Shown: piece by piece, positions 54,333-64,000 of the stretch | Layout of the letters: each line of letters begins with the position of its first letter | How positions within the stretch are numbered: position 1 is the first letter of the stretch | NCBI GenBank assembly: GCA_963565915.1 | Contig: OY751494.1 | Location: forward strand, 682,001-746,000 | Length of the DNA: 64,000 bases | Reading direction: 5' to 3' | Source: Entoloma clypeatum | Taxonomy: Eukaryota > Basidiomycota > Agaricomycetes > Agaricales > Entolomataceae | Made by a program: the position numbers and the translations under genes | The notes under the pieces: generated by a model | Told to the model about the DNA's origin: nothing | Seen by the model: only the letters and a program-made list of their open reading frames with translations | Database searches by the model: none

Positions 54333-55473
54333 CTACCCATGTACTATCTCCCTCGCATGACCCTCAGCTTCGACCTCACCACCCTCACCCTCCACCTTCA
54401 CACCATCATCCCGCCCTCCAACCCTTTCACGCCCACAGCCCCCCGCACCACCCCCAGCAACCCTACCCTCACAAACCGCCGTCACCACCCCCGGCACCAC
54501 GCACCCCGCACGCACCATATCCCTCGCTATACGCTCCGCCAGCGCCTTGGCTGTCCACCCTTCAAACAGGGGTTGTTCGTCTTCAGAGAGCACTGCAGCT
54601 GGGTCATGCAACTGGGGCCGAGACAGACACGGAGGTGAAGCCGAAGCCACTTGACCCCCAACGCCGACATACGGCCAAACGAACACCTCCACCGCCGCCC
54701 TGAAAAACTCCCTATCCGCCCGTGGAAACTCCAGTTCTCTAACGATCTTCCGGCGGTCCTTGACGTTGCGCTCTCCACCCCGCTGCACCCCAGATACACG
54801 TGCAGCCTCGGCGTGCACCGCGTTCTTCATCCACTTTTCCGTGATCGTGCGGTAAGCTTTGAACCCCGAGTGCAGAGCGCGGGCTCCAGCGGTGGTGGTG
54901 GTGTGGCATTGACATCCACATCACCATCAACAACATAGGCAGAGGTGGGAGACCGAGACCGCAGAGACTTCTTGCATGTCAGAGCATAGCACCTCAACAT
55001 CATGGTGTACGCGTGCACGGGGAGCACCCACGCCGGAGCGCCTCATCTGACTTCTTCTTCTTCGTGACGGGGAACCAGCTCGCACGCTCGGCCTTCTTGG
55101 CGATGGCCCATAGTTTCTTGGCGAGGGCGGTATTTCCGGACTTGAGGAGCGCGTTGAGGAGGGCGGTGTAAAGGTACGGGCCGTAGTGTGCGTAGCCGTG
55201 GCTGTTGTTCCTTTCCGTGGCCTTCGGCGGGGCCTTTGGGTCCAGCTCGGGGAAGAGAATGTATAAGATGGCTTTGACCTTGCCGGGCGAACCGGACGCG
55301 ACGAGGTGGGAGATGAGGATGGAGAGGGTGTACAGCTCCTGGGTGGTTGGAGGGGTGCGGCGGTGTGCGAGGGTGGTCGCTAGGGTGTGCAGGAGGGCGA
55401 GGGTTTGTGATGGTGGGTGTGGTTGAGCGGGGGCGGCTTCGCCGACATCGCTGGGATCAAAGGGACCTGCAAC
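54333..55473 (-). pseudogene. PPR-like gene, truncated copy at contig end with two frameshifts
   Basis: Same sequence as 62240-63382 but with single-base deletions in a ggt-repeat run near 54899 and in a cacggccgg context near 55029. It is cut by the N gap. The deletions break a frame that is intact in the other copy. Their closeness to the contig end suggests consensus errors rather than a real pseudogene. Confidence 0.85.
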
Positions 55474-55673
55474 NNNNNNNNNNNNNNNNNNNNNNNNNNN
55501 NNNNNNNNNNNNNNNNNNNNNNNNNNNNNNNNNNNNNNNNNNNNNNNNNNNNNNNNNNNNNNNNNNNNNNNNNNNNNNNNNNNNNNNNNNNNNNNNNNNN
55601 NNNNNNNNNNNNNNNNNNNNNNNNNNNNNNNNNNNNNNNNNNNNNNNNNNNNNNNNNNNNNNNNNNNNNNNNN
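55474..55673. other. Assembly gap, 200 N
   Basis: Exactly 200 N. The first base after it (55674) corresponds to 47767, and the last base before it (55473) corresponds to 63382. Confidence 0.98.
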
Positions 55674-57131
55674 TGTATTCTTGCGAACTTTGCATTGATT
55701 GATCTTATCTCATGCAATTGTTTTGCATACAACACTCTATAGGATGCACAGCGATTTACCCATTAAATCTGCGACATCTTGAACAAGGATCTATCTTACT
55801 CAAAAGAAAAAATGACATGTTGTCCAAAACGATGATATTTGGATAACCAAGACTGTCATATGAATCAATCCTATTGTCGGGTTTCTATTCCAAGAAATCA
55901 CTTTTGATTACTTGAAGAAGCATCTCAATTGATTGCTTACTAATATGCATTAAACTGCATATTAAAATAGTTCTTGGTATACAAGATTACTATTGATTGC
56001 ATGAATGCATCAAAGTGTTACTACACTTTGAATATTTGGACATATCCATGGTCACCGTCACCAGGTACCAAAGGACTCCCAGGGCCGCCGGCAACACCGC
56101 CCCTGAGGATGATGAACCTGCTGAACTAAGCTCGTGATCATCACAGCCGCTTGGCATTAAACCAGCATGCTAGGTCACCTGATCCACGCCTATCGGCTGC
56201 ATCGACAACTTGGATTTAAACACTGCATTGTGCACCCTTTTTGGGTTTGCCATCTTTGTTTGTCACAAACCAAATATTCCCCATTCCAATGTGTTATTGT
56301 TGTTTCATGCAACAAATCATAGTCAATCTGTGTTAACGTCTTAGAATGGTATTCTAATGACCTCTGAACATAAAATCAGATGTTCAAAACACATGTATCA
56401 CCACATACAAAAGAACTATAATTGCAATAATACTCGCACAACAGTTGGCTTGATTGTTTAATCGCCTATAAATCTGTTTATGGAAATATCATTTCAGGGG
56501 GAGATCTACCGATCTCTATCAAACCCTAAATCAGAATAATCCATAAATTGGCTTGAGTCGCAATTATACTTTGCAATGCTCAGATATTATGGGATATCTT
56601 TGAGCGATCTAAACATCCTCTATGACACTAAACTAGACCCCACGGTGGATGTAAACCTATATGGTTCATCCACGTCCTAAGTCTGGAGTAATCCACTCAA
56701 CTCGGAAGATATTATCTATAAGTGTGCCTTTGTGCTGCCGTGATAATATTACATACTCAAGATTGATGGCATGCCTCATCTATGGTTGTTAGCAGTCTTC
56801 GACGCAAACTTCCAGAGTATTCATAAGCTATACCAAGCTTATGTCATGCTATGCATGATCCTATCAATTGGTTTAAATGACTATTTGAACGATATAGATT
56901 AAGTCTAACGAGCTCTTAAATGAGTTACGTCTACCTGACTTATTAACGGCCCGCTTGCCAATCTATACATCGTAATATCAAAACATCAACCATTGATCCA
57001 GTCCGAGATGACAATAAACTATTACGTGGATTGCTGATACAATCAGACTAAATATCTGACTCAGCATGGTCCGTGCGAGATAGGGAAAGCCTTAAAAATG
57101 CTCCTCAAATCGAGTTTTAGAGCAGGCTACC

Positions 57132-57323
57132 ATGGCATTCTTTGCCTACTTCTCCACCGCCTTTTACACTTGCTTCGCACATGCCGACCACCTGGCGCAT
57201 GTTGCCACGACCATAACAACCACCACCACCACTACTGCAGCTGGCGCCGCCGCTGCTTCTTCATCGCTCTCTCGCAGTAACACTGCCATGACCGCCGACG
57301 ATAAGACGTCGGAGAAGAAGTAA
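57132..57323 (+). CDS. Unassigned 63-aa frame, second copy
   Basis: Identical to 49225-49416. Confidence 0.22.
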   Translation: MAFFAYFSTAFYTCFAHADHLAHVATTITTTTTTTAAGAAAASSSLSRSNTAMTADDKTSEKK

Positions 57324-58216
57324 AAAATAGTTAGTGGTACAAAGTAATTAAATCAATAATTACTTGAGAAAACCTTTTGAGAACAACTCAAGCGCGCTTG
57401 ACACACTCGCCTCTGAGTTTAATAGTCAACAGATCTTGCTGAGCATTGCTTGCAATCATTGTTGACACCAGCAATGTTCTCAAACAGTAGCTGCCTCAAG
57501 CGCTACACTGGCTGCTTCTAGCGCCATCATGGCCGCATGTTTATCGCGCCATCCTATTTCTCTCAAAAAGTGATCCTTTTGATCTCAGATTCTATATGTG
57601 ATGAGAACATATCCATCTAAGAATTGATTGGATATAATGGTCTCTGATATAGACCTTAAATGACAGTGTATGCTTACACAACACAGCAAGACACCCATTT
57701 AGTCTGAGCAAATGAAGTCTCAACTACCATCCATAAGTTAAGATTTGAATATCTTCTTATACAAGTATTGAACCCTTATGGGATCTCACTTGTGGGGGTG
57801 TGTTGAACATTCAAAATATGGATGTATCGACAGTCAATCATATGACTATGATCATGTGTTTTACCATGTGGCCTGACCACATGAAGTGTTCTAAACATAG
57901 AACAATCTAGACTCGTTCTAGATCTCTGAGTCATCTCTGTGACTCAGAATGCTGCGCACCATAGCCTTGATGCTGTGTACCAGAGATGTTCCATCACGTT
58001 CTAGCCAATAGTGTTACTAGCTCATAGTTGGTCTGTGCACATTTCAATAGGTATAAATACTGCATGTAACTAGTGTAGTATAACAGGCTTTACAAGTTCT
58101 ACAACTTCTATCATTGCCCACTCTTCTCCAACATCTCAACCCTCTTCACTTCAATGTGAGTATCATTAACCAGGCTTCCTCTGCGTCTGCAAGGCGTGCT
58201 GTTCAATAATGCCCAT

Positions 58217-58507
58217 GCATTGTCCCGAGGGGTGGTTGTTGGGCACACGGGACAGCTGTTGGGCATGGAGGGGCAGTTCTTGGATGTGAGGGGTGGTTGT
58301 TGGGCACAGAGGGCAGCTCTTGGGTGTGAGGAGCAGTGGTTGGGACATGGGGGCAGCCATTGGGCACATGGGACAGCCGTTGGGCACATGGGACAGCCGT
58401 TGGGCACGGAGGGCAGTCGTTGGGCATGGAGGGCAGTCGTTGGGCATGAAGGGCAGGTCTTGGGTGTGAGGGGCAGTCATTGGGCACCGGGTGCGAGGAC
58501 CGTCGTT
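58217..58507. repeat. Minisatellite, second copy
   Basis: Same 20-bp-unit array as 50310-50600, with the same number of units. Confidence 0.85.
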
Positions 58508-59112
58508 GGGCACAACAGGGTCAAAGTGGGAGGAGATGGTGGTAAAGATGAGAATCACAACTAGCAACATGGCTGGATATAACCAAGTGGAGTTTGAACG
58601 GACTTAGATGAAAACATGGAACTGGTCACTTTGCAAAATTCATGAATGTTCGCATCATGATGCTACGACATACTGCATCAGTACATGTCTATGGTGCTAC
58701 CACATACTACATCACTACATCATACTACAGCTCCTACAATGCTACAGCACTGTCATGGTACAGCACTATAGTGCACTATGGGACACTACAGTGCTGCATG
58801 TGACTACATGTAACTACAGCATCACAGTATTTACTACAGTTTGCTACAGCCAAACATCTGGGTTTGCTGATGCAGTGATAAGTATTGGAGGTACAGAGAG
58901 GTACAGGGTGCTACATACAGTTACAAATTGCTACCGTGAGTATGGTCCCTGAGTGAGTCTTCTGTACCAGAAGTGTTTTTCCTGATGCAGTACATGATAC
59001 ACTTCAAGAAAACAGGGTGCAGGTTTCGAGCTACCGTCCTGCAATTCTGTATCAGGATTCAAGGATCACGCCGCATCACCAATCTCTACGAACATTCGAG
59101 AGCTTGATCACT

Positions 59113-59358
59113 TTAAGCATGGTTATGACAGGTGGTACACTTCTTGTTACCTTGCAACGGCGGAGCCTCGTTGTGCTACAATTTCTTAATATGGCATTCG
59201 ACATGGACAGGATGACTATGACTTACCGTTTTGTTGGCACCGCAGCACCTGGTGGGCCCGCAAACGAGCCTTGTGGTTGTAAGGCAGGGGGGAGGAGCTG
59301 AAAATGCGCTGATAGCGCAGAGAAAAGCGGTCACGATAAGAGTGCGGGAGAAGTGCAT
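59113..59358 (-). CDS. Candidate small secreted Cys-rich protein, second copy
   Basis: Exons 59358-59227 and 59175-59113. Identical to 51206-51451; probably the same locus assembled twice. Confidence 0.5.
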
Positions 59359-60141
59359 AGCGTCACTGTTGGGTTGGAAGGGCCCAGAGGGTAACGCTGA
59401 GGGTGATGGACGGTTTCGCGTTCTTTTGTATAGTACACCTATGATTATGCCCGTGGAGAACACGAATGAGGACCCGCGCAAATTACCGAAGGACGCTGGA
59501 CGTGAGAGGCGGTCAGGAGTAATGCAGCTGTTCAGGCTGTGTCCCTGGCCTCCAAACGTGAAGACGCGCCGACTCAGATCTGTGCAGGATCTGCGCTTCT
59601 TGATAGGCAACAGACAATTGGATACGGACGAGTGTTCGGAGAACGTTGGTCGAAAGTCCGAGGGTAGTGCCAGAAACTGAGAAACCCCTTCCCCGAACAT
59701 GTTCAACTACTTCATCTTCGCCACCAGAACCAGCTGACCTGTTGAATAATCGTGGATTTGCATCAACGCGCGGGGTTATTTTTTTGATGTGTTACAGGGG
59801 TCGGAGGGTGAAATGGAGAATGGGCAGGAAAATGGCCTTGCTGTCCGTTTCACGCCTGGGGCTACATGTGAACCAGCTATCGCCTGTGTCCGAACTTGGA
59901 ATGGGCCGGTGAGCTTTTAACTGCCCTTTGGCGAAGGAGATGGCCATATCACTAGTCACTGTAGACATGCTGTCGCTGTCAACACAAGCGAAGTTTTCGT
60001 CGTTTGGGCGCCGTCACGTCAAGATGGGGTGCTTGCGTCATCGCTGAACGTTAACGAGCTGCCATCTAGACCTTCAAATTTCACAATAAATACCCGCTTT
60101 CCCTTCTCTTGAGTCATTGAACCTCGTCCTCAATTACCGCC

Positions 60142-61760
60142 ATGAATCTCAAACCAGCCCTGTTTATCTCCATCCTTTCCGCACTTCATTTTTCGACAGC
60201 AACGGGTATTTTCAATCCACGAGAGTACGCGAAACGCATCGTGAACTGCAAAGCAACAAGACGCGGGTCTGGGGAGGTCGTGGATCTTTCTTTGCGTGAG
60301 CTTTGTTGCTTTCGGGATACAGGTGGATGATATGGAATGCTGACGAGAGGCACAGGCTATGTTGACATCAATCCCACCGCAAAAACTACGATCTTGATGG
60401 TTCATGGGTGGCCGGGTCTGTGGAGTACGTGGTCAAACCAGATCGAGGAGTTCAAGGTACCAAATCACACATTTCTTTGTTCCGTAACTATGCTCTCACG
60501 CTGACGCGCATAGAAGGACTACCACCTCGTTATCCCCGACCTCCGCGGGTTCGGCGAATCGGCGCACCCAGGACCCGACTCCAAGTCGTCTGGTTCACTG
60601 AACGAGTTGGTAGGAGATCTGGTGTGTGTTCTGGAGCATGCGGGGGTTGCGGAGGCGACCTGCATGGGGTATGTAATCACTTACTGTCTTTTCTGTCGCG
60701 AGTCGTGATTTCTGAAGACAATTGGACACAGGCATGATTGGGGGTCCCAGCTATGTTATGAAGCTGCGCGCTTGCGACCAGATATCTTGACAGCTGTCGT
60801 AGGGATCGTCGTTCCCGTGAGTTTCGTCTTTTCATCCTTTCTCGGCTTCTCAGTCATTCGTCGTGATCCTGAAGTACATGCCGTCATCAGGCCCGTTCCT
60901 CACGCTGGATGAACTCCTCCCTGCGCTGCCCAAGCTCGCGTACCAGGTCTACTTCGACCGCAAGACGGGCGAGGCGGTGGCGGAGCTTGATAAGGATATA
61001 AGGAGGACAATCCGCGCGACGCTGAGGACGGTCGGCAGTCCGCCGCCGGATGCGTATTTGAGGAGCACCGAGTCGTTTTTGAACGCATACAGTGATGTTT
61101 TGGAGGTAAATTTCGGTGTCACCATTGCTTGTCGCGATTGATTGATGTCTGTAAACTAGATATCGCCCGTTCCGTTCCTGAGTGCGGAGGAGGAGGATTA
61201 CATCGTTGAGCAGTATTCTCTTCAAGGTTTCAAAAACAGTAAGTTTCGTTCTCCCTCTCACAGGATCTCTCGTCTGACACTTGTGTATCAAGCCTTGCAA
61301 TTCTACACACATGAAGTATGCGTCCATATATGCCTCTGTTTTTGATCCGCTCAAAAATCTTTCTTTCTTTCTCTAGAACCGACATGCAGCTTGGGAACAT
61401 GCAAATAGACAAGGAAATTTCACGATTTCTCAGCCTGTCCTTGTTGTCTATCCTTCAGGCGTAGGTTTTGAACATCTTCAAGATACGAAGTTGTAACAGC
61501 TTCTCAGGACCCCGTCGCTAATTGGACAGTAGCTGCTCGTCTTTTCAAATCGGACGAGTATATCCCGAATCTCACCAGCGAGGTATACATCTGTTATAAA
61601 TTCACATATACATGTACTTCAATTGACATGTTGGTGGCATAAGGTCATCGAAGGAGCTCATTGGGTACACATCGAGCACCCCGAAAAGTTCAATTCGATA
61701 GCCCGCAAGTGGTTGGAAAAGCTGGGAACCGGCGATGGACGTATCATGGATGAACTGTAA
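60142..61760 (+). CDS. Secreted-type epoxide hydrolase, second copy
   Basis: Each exon lies 7907 bp downstream of the first copy (60142-60295, 60356-60456, 60514-60668, 60732-60816, 60875-61105, 61160-61238, 61293-61315, 61377-61460, 61508-61582, 61644-61760). The product is the same, with HGWPG, GHDWGS and GAHWVH. No difference in exons or introns was noticed, which argues against a true old gene duplication. Confidence 0.87.
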
Positions 61761-62239
61761 ATGTTTGGATCCCAGTCTTTTTCTCATCCAAGTTGTTGCC
61801 GTTATGGTCCACGTCGTCCCATGCACTTAGCCTTGAAAATGTCAAATTTCTTAGTCCTTCCTTCAAGTCCTTTTTTCTCGTGCCAAGGCTCAACTCATGG
61901 CATGTAGTCTCATAAACCTCACAAGGGTCTCCTTCACGATGCCCCACACGCCACGCCCAGCGTGAGGCAACACCACGATTCGACTTGGACCTCCTCGGAT
62001 TTCAAGCTCAAGCTATGATAATTCGGCGATGGCCATTCATTCGAGATGGAGGTGATAACCAGTCCGAAGAGTAGTAATCCCTTCCGGTTCTTCAGCTCGA
62101 AATCAATGTAATATTTCTCTATTCGCGCATGATCCATAAGATTGGACGTTATTGACAATTAGAAACAAAACTCCCGAGACTGCCCTCCACGGAAGCACGT
62201 AAATAGTCCAAACCACGACAACCTCCTCCTTCAACGAAT

Positions 62240-64000
62240 CTACCCATGTACTATCTCCCTCGCATGACCCTCAGCTTCGACCTCACCACCCTCACCCTCC
62301 ACCTTCACACCATCATCCCGCCCTCCAACCCTTTCACGCCCACAGCCCCCCGCACCACCCCCAGCAACCCTACCCTCACAAACCGCCGTCACCACCCCCG
62401 GCACCACGCACCCCGCACGCACCATATCCCTCGCTATACGCTCCGCCAGCGCCTTGGCTGTCCACCCTTCAAACAGGGGTTGTTCGTCTTCAGAGAGCAC
62501 TGCAGCTGGGTCATGCAACTGGGGCCGAGACAGACACGGAGGTGAAGCCGAAGCCACTTGACCCCCAACGCCGACATACGGCCAAACGAACACCTCCACC
62601 GCCGCCCTGAAAAACTCCCTATCCGCCCGTGGAAACTCCAGTTCTCTAACGATCTTCCGGCGGTCCTTGACGTTGCGCTCTCCACCCCGCTGCACCCCAG
62701 ATACACGTGCAGCCTCGGCGTGCACCGCGTTCTTCATCCACTTTTCCGTGATCGTGCGGTAAGCTTTGAACCCCGAGTGCAGAGCGCGGGCTCCAGCGGT
62801 GGTGGTGGTGGTGGCATTGACATCCACATCACCATCAACAACATAGGCAGAGGTGGGAGACCGAGACCGCAGAGACTTCTTGCATGTCAGAGCATAGCAC
62901 CTCAACATCATGGTGTACGCGTGCACGGGGAGCACCCACGGCCGGAGCGCCTCATCTGACTTCTTCTTCTTCGTGACGGGGAACCAGCTCGCACGCTCGG
63001 CCTTCTTGGCGATGGCCCATAGTTTCTTGGCGAGGGCGGTATTTCCGGACTTGAGGAGCGCGTTGAGGAGGGCGGTGTAAAGGTACGGGCCGTAGTGTGC
63101 GTAGCCGTGGCTGTTGTTCCTTTCCGTGGCCTTCGGCGGGGCCTTTGGGTCCAGCTCGGGGAAGAGAATGTATAAGATGGCTTTGACCTTGCCGGGCGAA
63201 CCGGACGCGACGAGGTGGGAGATGAGGATGGAGAGGGTGTACAGCTCCTGGGTGGTTGGAGGGGTGCGGCGGTGTGCGAGGGTGGTCGCTAGGGTGTGCA
63301 GGAGGGCGAGGGTTTGTGATGGTGGGTGTGGTTGAGCGGGGGCGGCTTCGCCGACATCGCTGGGATCAAAGGGACCTGCAACGCCTGGGTACGCGGCCAG
63401 GGCGGTGTCGATCATGTCCTCGTTCTGCATCAGTGTTCCGTTCCTCATGAGTATGTTGAGGGTATCCGCTCCGGGGTGTATTCTGTCCTTGCGAGGGCTG
63501 GACATGTATTGAAAGACCGTGCGAGCGTGGGGAGGGGACAGACGGTGCCGCAGGGCGTGGTGGATGAGGGTGTTGCATGCGTGGAGGTCAAGAGGGGGTT
63601 GGTGAGAGTGAGAGGAGAGGGAGGAAAGGAGCCGCAGAAGGACAGTGTTGAAGTAGACATGGGCTTGCACGAGGCTTCGTTTGTTTACTGTATCTACCTG
63701 TGCGACGACGATGCCCCCGTCCTCCCCGGTCTCTTGTAGAGTTTGCGGTATATCCGCGCCCCATACCCATACTTCGGACGGGACCTGCGGCGCCTTGGAG
63801 AGGGAACGCAGGAGGGTGCTGACGTCGCTGAATGAAATCTGGCCAGTGTCGAGCAGGGAGGCGAGGTTGGCGAGTGCTTGGAGCGCAGCTAAAACGCGGA
63901 TCTGGTGCTCCGGTTTGTGTTCTTGGCTCGTGGACAGGGCGCGGTCGATGGACTGGAGGATGGGGAGGATGTGCCCCCGGTTCGGTCTGAGCTTCTCATT
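62240..64000 (-). CDS. PPR-like helical-repeat protein, N-terminus outside the window
   Basis: The minus frame is open from the window edge (64000) to the stop at 62240, 586 codons. ATG was not reached. Repeated helix-turn-helix units resemble pentatricopeptide repeats: CNTLIHHALRHRLSPPHART, DTLNILMRNGTLMQNEDM, YTLSILISHLVASGSPGKVK, YTALLNALLKSGNTALAKKL and HAYTMMLRCYALTCK. A basic linker (VTKKKKSDEA) and a Gly-rich tail follow. Fungal PPR proteins generally act in mitochondria on RNA processing or translation; the targeting sequence would be upstream, outside the window. GC-rich codon use supports a real host gene. It is convergent with the epoxide hydrolase gene. Confidence 0.75.
   Translation of the reverse strand, partial: NEKLRPNRGHILPILQSIDRALSTSQEHKPEHQIRVLAALQALANLASLLDTGQISFSDVSTLLRSLSKAPQVPSEVWVWGADIPQTLQETGEDGGIVVAQVDTVNKRSLVQAHVYFNTVLLRLLSSLSSHSHQPPLDLHACNTLIHHALRHRLSPPHARTVFQYMSSPRKDRIHPGADTLNILMRNGTLMQNEDMIDTALAAYPGVAGPFDPSDVGEAAPAQPHPPSQTLALLHTLATTLAHRRTPPTTQELYTLSILISHLVASGSPGKVKAILYILFPELDPKAPPKATERNNSHGYAHYGPYLYTALLNALLKSGNTALAKKLWAIAKKAERASWFPVTKKKKSDEALRPWVLPVHAYTMMLRCYALTCKKSLRSRSPTSAYVVDGDVDVNATTTTTAGARALHSGFKAYRTITEKWMKNAVHAEAARVSGVQRGGERNVKDRRKIVRELEFPRADREFFRAAVEVFVWPYVGVGGQVASASPPCLSRPQLHDPAAVLSEDEQPLFEGWTAKALAERIARDMVRAGCVVPGVVTAVCEGRVAGGGAGGCGRERVGGRDDGVKVEGEGGEVEAEGHAREIVHG

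Larger units (their letters stand above)
47767..55473 (+). repeat. 7.7-kb direct repeat, first copy (left contig end)
   Basis: Matches 55674-63382 with a constant offset of 7907 up to about 54899, then 7908 and 7909 after two single-base deletions. No substitutions noticed. Confidence 0.95.
55674..63382 (+). repeat. 7.7-kb direct repeat, second copy (right contig start)
   Basis: Second copy of the overlap. It contains the copia-type interior, putative LTR (about 57780-58147), minisatellite (58217-58507), secreted-protein candidate, epoxide hydrolase and most of the PPR-like gene. Confidence 0.95.

Noticed and set aside
47767..63382. Recent tandem duplication of an epoxide hydrolase-PPR gene pair
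   Set aside because: The repeat limits coincide exactly with the two contig ends and the introns and intergenic DNA show no substitutions.
1..64000. CRISPR arrays, rRNA or tRNA genes
   Set aside because: No regularly spaced identical repeats with unique spacers, no rRNA-like blocks and no convincing tRNA cloverleaf were seen by eye.

Overview
The window looks like nuclear DNA of an Agaricomycete-type basidiomycete fungus. Host genes are broken by many 46-60 bp introns, two host genes flank a long transposon-rich stretch, and the elements are chromodomain Ty3/gypsy, DIRS-like tyrosine-recombinase and Ty1/copia retroelements. I cannot name the genus. Two runs of exactly 200 N (14685-14884 and 55474-55673) mark contig joins, and the sequence beside each join carries signs of assembly trouble.

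Layout. 1-1712 (-) is the 5' part of a Pro/Gln-rich disordered protein gene. It is divergent from a six-exon gene of unknown function at 2024-4431 (+). 4432-6474 has no recognisable gene. 6480-28247 is a nested retrotransposon cluster. An outer gypsy element of family A (minus, 5-bp target duplication acagc) is split by a gypsy element of family B (plus, 11759-27044, target duplication gcttc). B is itself interrupted by an inner family-A element and by a 310-bp solo LTR of a third family. Within the cluster, about 7.1-8 kb is present as a near-perfect inverted copy (coordinates on the two arms sum to 30581), which is best explained by a misjoin inside an LTR. 28600-34330 is a relic DIRS-like element (RT, RNase H, tyrosine recombinase; minus) split by a 2.3-kb terminal-inverted-repeat element. 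34688-41566 is a solo LTR of family B containing a complete family-A insertion (34913-41353). 41572-46100 is AT-rich DNA with short dispersed repeats and minisatellites. 46128-50240 holds a copia-type gag relic, a long non-coding stretch and a putative copia 3' LTR.

The right end carries a small secreted-protein candidate (51206-51451, -), a ten-exon epoxide hydrolase gene with a signal peptide (52235-53853, +) and a PPR-like gene (-). All of these appear twice. 47767-55473 recurs at 55674-63382 with only two single-base differences that I could find, and the repeat runs exactly from the first base of the right contig to the last base of the left contig. This is an unmerged contig overlap, so each gene is probably single copy.

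Biology. Both gypsy families have, just after the 5' LTR, a short primer-binding site (11 nt in A, 10 nt in B) exactly complementary to a site inside their own LTR about 32-33 bp downstream of a TATA box. This is the arrangement of Tf1-type self-primed reverse transcription. Family A also carries a small extra reading frame between pol and the 3' LTR. Coding lesions are dominated by TGA at positions where CGA (Arg) is expected, and the youngest LTR pair differs only at CpG sites, pointing to methylation-linked CpG decay.
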